Shown piece after piece: positions 55,774 to 64,000 of a stretch of 64,000 bases of DNA. The position numbers and the translations under genes were made by a program. The notes beneath the pieces were generated by a model. The model ran no database searches and had not been told where the DNA came from. It worked only from the letters and a program-made list of their open reading frames with translations. The DNA is from Brugia malayi. Lineage: Eukaryota; Nematoda; Chromadorea; Rhabditida; Onchocercidae. Within the stretch, counting starts at the first letter, position 1, and every line of letters starts with the position of its first letter. The DNA is taken from positions 9,539,721-9,603,720 of the forward strand of contig NW_025062479.1 in assembly GCF_000002995.4 (NCBI RefSeq), given 5' to 3'.

Positions 55774-55911
55774 ATGGAAAGCACGAAAGGAATAAGAAAA
55801 TATGCCTTTGAAGTGTTGTTTGATAAAGCAAAAGATGTCATCAAAGCTAAAAGATGGGACCTCATTCAAATCTTTCTGCAGTGCTCTTTTATGGGTTACA
55901 TGAAACAATAA
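55774..55911 (+). CDS. Possible 45-residue small ORF, unsupported by similarity
   Basis: ATG to TAA with balanced composition (MESTKGIRKYAFEVLFDKAK, then a Trp, Ile and Gln-containing tail) in a local G+C peak of an AT desert. The opposite strand is also open here for 65 codons, so neither strand can be preferred. It could be a chance ORF, a small protein or an exon of an unseen gene. Confidence 0.18.
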   Translation: MESTKGIRKYAFEVLFDKAKDVIKAKRWDLIQIFLQCSFMGYMKQ

Positions 55912-56589
55912 TTAGTACTTCCAAAATAAAATTTCAACTTCATTCCTCACCCCCTCTCCGCCCCCTCTCATTTCATTCCTTTTTTCCTCATTTTTCCACT
56001 TCTCAGTCTACCAATATCCTTCAAATCTTACAAAATCCTTCAAATATATTCATTTTAACATCAACTTTCCCCCTCTCTCTCTCTCTCTTTTGTTTTTTGT
56101 TTTTATTTATTCTTAAATTCATTCTGTTTTTCTCTTTTTTATCTTACCATGCTCTTTTTTTTCTTTCGTTTTTTTAATGCTATTTAGTGGTGCTTAATAT
56201 TCTACAAACTAAACTTTTCAAGAAGCTTTTTTTCTCCGTTTAGAATTGCAGAAAAATTCTTGTAAGCATCATTAAAAAATTTATAAAATTAGTGGTTTAT
56301 TAGTTTTTTTCTTACTTTTTTTTCCTTTTTTTTTGAATATTGATGTTTTTAATTGAAAGTTTTTGTAGTTTAAATATCAGCTAAATCATTGTCATTACAA
56401 GCATTCATATTATATAATGTGGCAACGAGTACTTTTTTCATTTAATGATTATGTTATCATTGGTAATGCAGTATTGTAATTTATTATGCATGAAATTTCT
56501 AATTTTAACAAATCTTTGAATGTATACTTAATTAGGCGTATGATTTAATTTAGTGGATTGAATTGAAAATGTTATATTGCTTTCCATTC

Positions 56590-56610
56590 ATCTATCTATC
56601 TATCTATCTA

Positions 56611-56660
<50 letters not shown>
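56590..56660. repeat. (TCTA)n followed by (TA)n microsatellite
   Basis: Several TCTA units run into a long TA tract with one TG interruption. Confidence 0.95.
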
Positions 56661-59587
56661 GATGTTTTTTTCAGTAGAATTATAATGCAAGAAAATAAAT
56701 TTTACTAAACTATTTGGTAGTATTTCAGTGTATTTTTGTTCATCAAATTGTTTTAAGCTATGATTTCTTTTTTTCAAAAAAAAAAAATTTGTTTCAGAAA
56801 CAAAAGTTTGAAAAAGGTTGTTAAGAAATGAAACTCGTTTCATTTCTATTAATTATTAGATAAAAATTATTTTCTTTTATTTATTTATTTTTTTTTTTTT
56901 TAAATTAATAATCTAAAAATGAAATAAGAGAAAAAAGTTATATTAATATTTCAAATTTCAATGAATTCACAAGCAATGTTTTTTTTTTCTGTTTTGAATT
57001 TCTATACAATGATAATTGTTTGATAACAGTAATTGATTTATATTAGTTATTCTTATCATTATGTTAAAAATAATATTGTTTTGAAAAAATATGCTTTGTT
57101 ATAAAAAAAAAAAAGATAAGAAAAAAACTAAATAATAAATTTACTCACTGAATTCTGAAGAAACACATGTGAAAAGCGAAAATTTTTCTTTTTTCTTTCC
57201 TTTTTATTTTTTATTTTGTTTTAAAGTCTTTCATATTACCATCCATTCCTTTCTGCATTATTCTAATAAAGAAAAAATAAAAACAAAATGAGCTATATCC
57301 CAGTTATTTTAATCTATAAATGATTTCTTCTTTCTTCTTTTATTTTAAATTTCATTTTCTCTATTGATGATTTCTTCTTGTTCAGATTTTTATAATTTCA
57401 AAAATAATTTGTGAATTTTTGCAAGATTTACAAATTATCCACTTTATCGTTTTTTAATTCGTTACTTGCTGAAAGCTTAATTTAAAATTGAAATTTTATA
57501 AGAAGAAGAAGATAAATGTGTTATTTCGATATAATGTTTTGATATTATGTATTACAATATTAAAAAAGAATTTATGCATAATAATTTACTATCAATCATT
57601 CTATTTTACTTTTACTTTGTTGAATGTCCCTTATTAAGAAAATAATCATTGCAAAATTTTCATTTTTTTTTTGAATTATTATATTATTTGGGTTTCTTAT
57701 GAAGCTTTTCTATCAGGAAAATATTTTTTCCCCAGAGAATTTTTTTGAAATGTGATGACTCATGACAATTTTTTTCCTTTTTTTATTGATTAAACATTGA
57801 AAGTATTGAAATTTCCATTCTCTAACTATTGTCACTATTACAACAAATTTTGATGAATTTTGTGATCCGAAATGTCTAAACAATTCACTTTCATATAATT
57901 CAATAATAAAAGGAATGATGAAAAAAAATTAGAGAAAATTAAGAGGTGATCAGGTTTTAAGAGAAAGAATTGGAAGAAATTCAAAAAGTTTATGTTTATT
58001 AAAAACTGATATTAGAAATTAATGCCTAGAAAGCATTAATTAACATTTGTTAATCCATTCAAAATACATTATTAGAAAAAAGTAAAAGCTGAAATAAAAA
58101 GATCAAAAAAAAAAAACACCAAAGTTCATATAACTACTAATTAATTTTGTTATATTGTTATGCTCTCAAAATCATTTCAGGAAAACTTTTTTCTAGCATG
58201 CACTCAGGAATTCTGGATTTCTTTTTCCCTATTTTCCTCTTCTTTTTCTTCATAACGTCATCTTTTTTGAATGTTTTCTTACATCCTCCCGATTTTTAAT
58301 GCAGAATTGCAAAATTGTCAAATCAGAGAAAGTGGAAGAGATCTCGTCAACTTAGTTAATTCAACCATATTTCATCATTCATTTGAAATTTTGCTAATTC
58401 TTATGGCATTCAGAATGATCTTTTCTCATTTTAATTGTAATAAATAGTAAAAAAAAAAAAAAAAAAAAAACGATGACTAAAATGCTGAAATATATGATAT
58501 GTCGAACAAAATTTTTGTTGATGTTGATGAAAACTTCTTGTCTTTTTATATCATCTCAGTTGTAAGCTTTTTGTTACAAAATTTCAAATTTCAAATTCAA
58601 TTTCATCATGCAATTTGAATATGCTATGCAATTAAAAGCTTCAACAACATTTTTAATTTCTATTTACTGAATTAATTAGTATCCATTGAACTGATTAATG
58701 AGTGATTTAACTAACAAAAACATAACAAACATATCATTATGCTTCATCACATTTGCCCTAACATTTTTTCTTTTTTTTGAATGATTAATAAATTGGATTT
58801 GAAGCATTCATTTATTAATTTAATGGTAACATAACTGAAAATTTCGTTATGAAACAGCATTTGCGTGATTTGTTAAATTATTATAATATATTGGATAGCA
58901 TTGATAATAAGTTAGCAGAATAATTTATGGATTTTCGAATCTAAAAATAAATCAAGCTTTTGCTTCCCCAGTTCATTTTTATGTTTTGCTCATTTGTTTA
59001 ATTTTCTAATGTTTTTCTAATGCTAATATTTTACTTCAGTAAAAAAGGTTTTTTTTGTCTTTCTTTTTCAGAAGCAGTAAAAAGAACAAAAAAATATTTT
59101 GAAATCCAGAAAAAAATAAAAAAACAAAAATATCTTATATTTTAATGTACGATTTATCTGTTATTTATTTTTCTTTTTCTTTTTTCTTCATACAAATCAA
59201 CAAACAAATTGTCGTTCCTTTCATAATTAAACAATAGTTATTAATGAAAATAAAAAGAAAGAGTGAAGTTTTATTCTTTCTAAAATAATGAAATAAATCA
59301 ATAAATAGTGAAAGTAATTTCCCTCACCAAAAAAAAAGAAGTAAAAAACTTTTTAAAGTTTATATTATTATAGAAATTTGATTTTATATTTAATCAGTAA
59401 ATATATGTTATTTCGGAATACTTTTTAATTAGTAAAGTAATCTATGAAGTAAGTAATATGTTATTATTTTGAAAGAGATAACTGGCAGGAAAAGTTCAAC
59501 TCAAAAATGAAATCATCATTCATTATAGCATTAAACGATGACAACTTTTAAACAGTGGTTGTACTGATCCGGAAAGACAATAACTCT

Positions 59588-62500
59588 ATGGATCAGCGGT
59601 ATAATTCATTACTGCCAAGAGAACAATGGTCCTCTTCTACCGATTTTATAATGTCCTGTATCGGATATGCCATTGGTCTCGGTAATGTCTGGCGATTTCC
59701 ATATTTATGCTATCAAAATGGTGGTGGTCCGTTTTTTTCTGTTTTTTTTTTTTTTTTATCTATTATATTCGTATAAAATCTTACAATTACATTTCACAAA
59801 TGGAAATCAACTGTTAAAACTTTGAAAAAACTCAGATTCACTGTTGTTAGTGCGATTGATAACTGTTTAATGATAGCGTATTTACATGGCACTAATAGAT
59901 GGAATGATTGAAATGCATATCCAATAAAGCATAAAGCATCAAATCAATGAGATCTGTTTTATCAGATCAGAGATATAAAGAACACTAAATTCAAGACCAG
60001 TAAAAAATTTTAATTCTGCAAAATAATATGTATTATTGATCAAGCAGTCATCCGTCAGGAATGTTAAGGAAACTAACACAATTTTAAATTTCTGCTTAAC
60101 TTTGTTTATTGCCAAGTTAAATAGAAGAAGAAAAAAGGAAATGTTAAATCAAATAATTCAATTAAAAGGTAAAAAACGCCTATTTATATATGTAGAACAA
60201 CTGAATTTAAAATTATTTATTTTTTATTGAGCAACTAAACTAAAAGATCAAAATTATTTTAAATAACCGATAAGAATTGCAATTATTCTTTGCTAGAATA
60301 TTATCTATTTTCTTTTTTTTTTCCTATTAATTTTGAACTTTTAGGAGCATTTTTAATACCATATGTGATTTCTCTTATATTTTGTGGTGCACCCCTTTTC
60401 ATATTGGAAACAACATGGGGACAGCTATTGAGTATTGGTGGACTCGGAATGTTTAAAATTTGTCCAATTTTCAAAGTAATGATTTTTACCTTTAGTCTGA
60501 AATTTTTATATATTTAACTTTTGTCATTAATTGAATTTTTTTCTTATCATTAATATAACATATTTAATAGGGTGTTGGAATAGCCGCTGCAGTGATGGCA
60601 TTTTGGCTGAACATTTATTACATTGTAGTTCTAAGTTGGGCAATGTGCTATCTATGGGAATCAATTCGATTGGATTCAAATGTTCCATGGCGAAATTGTG
60701 ATCATCAGTAAATTAAACTGATAACATTTTCTCAATTTCTTTTTTTGTCTCAAAAATTTTTATTCGAATATTTTTAGAAGGCAGAAATTATTAATATTAT
60801 TTTCTCAATTTGTAATACAAATAATGGTTATAAAAATGTTGGAGTAATAAAATTGATTGGAAAGTTAAATTATTTGGTTGACAAACTTGTAAGAATTCAA
60901 TTAGTGACTTAAAATTGATAAAATGAATTGACAAAATTTCAGGTGGAACACTCCTCGATGTCGCAGTGAATACGAACCACTAACTTGTGATAATAACAGA
61001 ACAATTGCGAAGTATTTCAATGTGCAGGTTCAATAAAAACGATGTCTTTTTTCCTATATTACTTCCTATTAATTTTGAGATTTTGGGTAAATAGATACTA
61101 AGGAATATTCAAAGAAAAGAAGAAGAAGGAAAAAAAAAAGAATATCCTAAGAAAAAGTTTTGTGTGAAAAAAAAAAAAAAAAAAAATTGAAGAAGAAAAA
61201 TTCCTAAAACAGAATTGTGAAATTCGATAAATGACTTAAAATGAAAATTTATGTAAAAAATTTGACATTTTTAAGATATTAACAAATGATCATTTGAATG
61301 AATACCGTAAACAATTCTTCGTTGGTTCAAAATCAAATTGGACTATTTGTGGTGGAAATGATTTGAATGTACAATCACCTGTCAAAGAATTTTGGAAGTT
61401 TGCTTACACTTCATTAAATTAAATAAATGTCTTTTTCATTGCTCTTTTTTATACAGTAGTCCTTATACCAAATTTTATTTCAAGAAAAGAAATAAAATGT
61501 GTTTCAGCTATCAAGTGCTTGGTATCAGTTCGGGAATCGAGGAACCAGGAGGATTACGTTGGGATCTTGCATTCTTTTTATTAATCGCTTGGACAATATG
61601 CTATCTGTGCATCTTCAAGGGTGTTCGATGGACCGGAAAAGTTCATTTCATTAAATTAAACTTAAGAATTTCTTTTCTTTTCTGTTCCTTACCGAATGTA
61701 ATAACTCGTTATGCATCAGAATTTACTACATTGCCATAGACAAAAAGATAATGGTGAATGTATTATAATCTAAATAATGCAGCGGAAACTTTAAATTATT
61801 ATTGTTGTATGATAAATGATAAGTTATCAATGCTGTTAGTTGCAGATTGTTTATCTCACTGCATCATTTCCATATATAATGCTTATTTGTTTGTTGATAC
61901 GTGGATTAACATTGCCAGGAGCAAGTTTGGGTCTCGAATTCTATTTGAAACCAAATTTTGAGAAGCTTTTTGAGAGTAAAGTATGGGTGGATGCAGTAAC
62001 ACAAGTTTTCTTCTCGTATGGCCTTGGCCTAGGCGCTCTTGTTGCACTTGGTAGTTACAATTCGTATCATAATAACATCTACAGGTAAATAAATATGCAA
62101 TCTTTATTGTAGCATTATTGTTAAATTAACATTTTTGACAAAATAAAAAAATTTTTATGAAATTTACAGGCAAGCATTGACAATATGCTTTGTGAATAGT
62201 GCTACAAGCGTTTTTGCTGGTTTCGTCATCTTTTCATTCATTGGCTTTATGGCTGTTGAACAAGGCAAACCTGTTGATGAGGCAAATATTAAAATCTTAT
62301 TTAACTTATAAATTTAGCTAAAATTTAGTGAAAATTTATTAATTAAGACTTTTGCTTCAATAACTGATAAATGGTAAATAATAAGCAAAAAGAATTTTCA
62401 CTGGAAAATTTTTAATGAATTTTGAAAGTTTATATCTTAAATGGATTCAAAGTTTAATTGAACTTAAAAACTTTAGCTTTTGATTAATCCTAAAAGTTAA

Positions 62501-63772
62501 ATTTTACAAGATTTTGTGAAATTTTTGAGCAAAAATGCTTTTAGGTAGCACAGTCTGGTCCAGGTCTCCTTTTTCTGGCTTATCCATCTGGAATCTTACA
62601 GCTACCATATACAAATGTTTGGTCAATCCTGTTCTTTACAATGGTTTTATTCTTGGGCATTGATTCACAAGCAAGTTTTTTTCTTTTTTTTGTAGCAATT
62701 TAATTTAACAGCTACTATATCAGAAATAGAATCAAATCATTTGCAAAGGCAGCTTTTTCACTTGCACTATTTTTTATAAAAAACTAATTAATTTTACTTA
62801 TTTCTGGGACAGATGGTTACTATATTTAGTAATTTAATATATATTTCATTCAATATTTAATATTTAATATATATTTCATTTAATATTTAATATTTAATAC
62901 TATATTTAGTAATTTAATATATTTCATTTAATTAATAACCATTTAATATTTCATCACGCACTATATTTATGCTTATTTTATTTATAATTACTTTTCATTG
63001 AATCATCTAATTCAGTGTTTAAATTTGTTAATAAAATCTTCTGTTCAAATTTAATAAAAGAAAAAAGTAGGTGTCATTTTTCTTTTTTTTTGATGGTCGT
63101 TTTTTAACAAAATGTATATTTTCAAGAATTTATAGCGCAAGTGTCGCAGCTATGTGTGCATGAGATGAATAAATTTTATATTTAGTTTTGTACTATGGAA
63201 GGTTTTTTTACGGCAGTGATTGATGAGTTTCCGCATCTGATACACGGCAAGAAGTATGGCCGTGAATTTTTCGTACTCGGAATTTGCATTATAAGCTACT
63301 TATGTGGCTTAAGTACTGTTACAAAAGTAAGTTTAGCCTAAAAAGTCTGAGATATTTCAAAAAAAAAGTGTATAGATTTGCTTATTCTTTCACAAAAATA
63401 TAGGAATCAAATTAATTTATTTAAGATATAAATTGATTTTTATTGGTATATCACTGATATTAGTTTTTTTTTTTATGTAATTCTTTCAAAGATAAAAAAA
63501 AGTTTGAAAAAATGCTTGCAGGAATGAAACGATATTGATGTTTGTGATTATTTGCACATTTTATGACAGTAAAATCAAATTATCAGATTCAATTAAAGAT
63601 TAAAAAAGTGTTTAATCAGAACTTCCCTTCTAATTATCTATTTATTTGTTAGAATTCGAAAATTTTCAGGGCGGTTTTTATGTATTTCAGTTGTTTGATT
63701 TTTATGCAGCATCCGGTTGGGCGCTTCTATGGCTTCTATTTTTCGAATGTATTGCCATTTCTTGGTCTGTTG
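59588..63772 (+). CDS. snf-11: SLC6 sodium-coupled neurotransmitter transporter, GABA-transporter-like (5' part)
   Basis: Na+/Cl--driven uptake of a small transmitter, probably GABA, at the plasma membrane. Exons: 59588-59726, 60345-60475, 60571-60707, 60943-61027, 61276-61397, 61508-61640, 61846-62084, 62170-62281, 62545-62670, 63186-63326 and 63670-63772; about 489 residues, then the window ends. TM1 carries [16 protein letters not shown], the sodium and substrate site of SLC6. The large extracellular loop has paired cysteines and NNRT and NWT glycosylation sites. Later stretches ([68 protein letters not shown]) line up with mammalian GAT1 without gaps. snf-11, the worm GABA transporter, is the best guess; another snf paralogue is possible. 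Introns 62282-62544 and 62671-63185 start with GC, and exon 5 follows an AAG acceptor. Confidence 0.88.
62821..62945. repeat. AT-rich tandem-like repeat in an SLC6 intron
   Basis: TATATTTAGTAATTTAATAT occurs at 62821 and 62901 (80 bp apart), with copies of TTCATTTAATATTTAATA-like units between. It lies inside the 62671-63185 intron. Confidence 0.8.
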
Positions 63773-64000
63773 GTACGTATTAGCTCTCCATTATTTTAAA
63801 AACTTAGTGAATGAAGTTGGTCTAGTTAATGAATAGTAAATAGGTATGGCCAATATATTTTCAGTACTTCGCAGATAAGTTTAACCAGTACATTTTTAGT
63901 AATTTGCAGATAACAGTAATTCTGTAATCAAAAAGCACACTAGAAAATCAAAAATTAAATTTCAGTGATTTTTGGCTTACTTAATGCAAAAAGATTTAAT

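Larger units (their letters stand above)
51674..59587. other. 7.9-kb AT-rich interval upstream of the SLC6 gene
   Basis: Mostly homopolymer-rich intergenic DNA with no family-like exon. It may contain 5' exons or the promoter of the SLC6 gene, because the first recognised exon follows an acceptor-like AAACAG at 59555. A TCTA/TA microsatellite, a 27-base A run near 58450 and one short balanced ORF (55774-55911) are present. Confidence 0.55.

Overview
The window is nuclear DNA from an AT-rich nematode, most likely a filarial worm (Onchocercidae: the Brugia, Wuchereria, Loa or Onchocerca type). The reasons are a gene set with clear Caenorhabditis counterparts (mys-2/MOF, an IgDB adhesion protein, ric-3, cdgs-1, dif-1, cav-1, a GABA-transporter-like snf gene), roughly 30% GC, many short exons with T-rich TTTCAG-type acceptors, and several start codons lying 0-18 bases after an acceptor-like AG, as expected for spliced-leader trans-splicing. 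Species cannot be named from the sequence alone. All gene models were built by eye from splice signals, reading phase and family knowledge.

Layout. 1-3541 (-): 5' part of an unrecognised protein with RRM-like domains, running off the left edge. 4456-7070 (+): MYST acetyltransferase of the MOF/KAT8 type, divergent from the first gene. 7.1-17.8 kb: gene-poor AT-rich DNA with a probable MITE, microsatellites and a GC-richer block that may hold a small minus-strand transcript. 17845-29420 (+): a 26-exon, about 1509-residue single-pass surface protein of Ig, DB, FN3 and lustrin-type modules. 30755-33896 (-): RIC-3, convergent with it. 36024-39650 (+): CDP-diacylglycerol synthase. 42510-44405 (+): mitochondrial carnitine/acylcarnitine carrier (DIF-1 type). 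46507-48513 (-): caveolin of the CAV-1 type, with a separate C-terminal exon. 49949-51673 (-): a small four-exon secreted protein with a PAN/apple-like cysteine pattern. 51.7-59.6 kb: AT desert. 59588-63772 (+): first part of an SLC6 sodium-coupled transporter (GABA/snf-11-like), continuing past the right edge.

The genes do not form one pathway. Several act at membranes or synapses: RIC-3 matures nicotinic receptors, the SLC6 protein takes up transmitter, caveolin and CDP-DAG synthase affect membrane organisation and phosphoinositide supply, and the IgDB protein is a cell-surface adhesion molecule. Spacing of 1 kb or more between same-strand genes argues against operons.

The most interesting points are repeated non-standard splice sites (at least four AAG acceptors and three GC donors, each supported by phase and most by family alignment), a 43-bp near-perfect hairpin in a cdgs-1 intron, a possible 12-nt microexon in caveolin, a furin-like site and a cysteine-rich insert in the IgDB protein, and the unrecognised PAN-like secreted protein.
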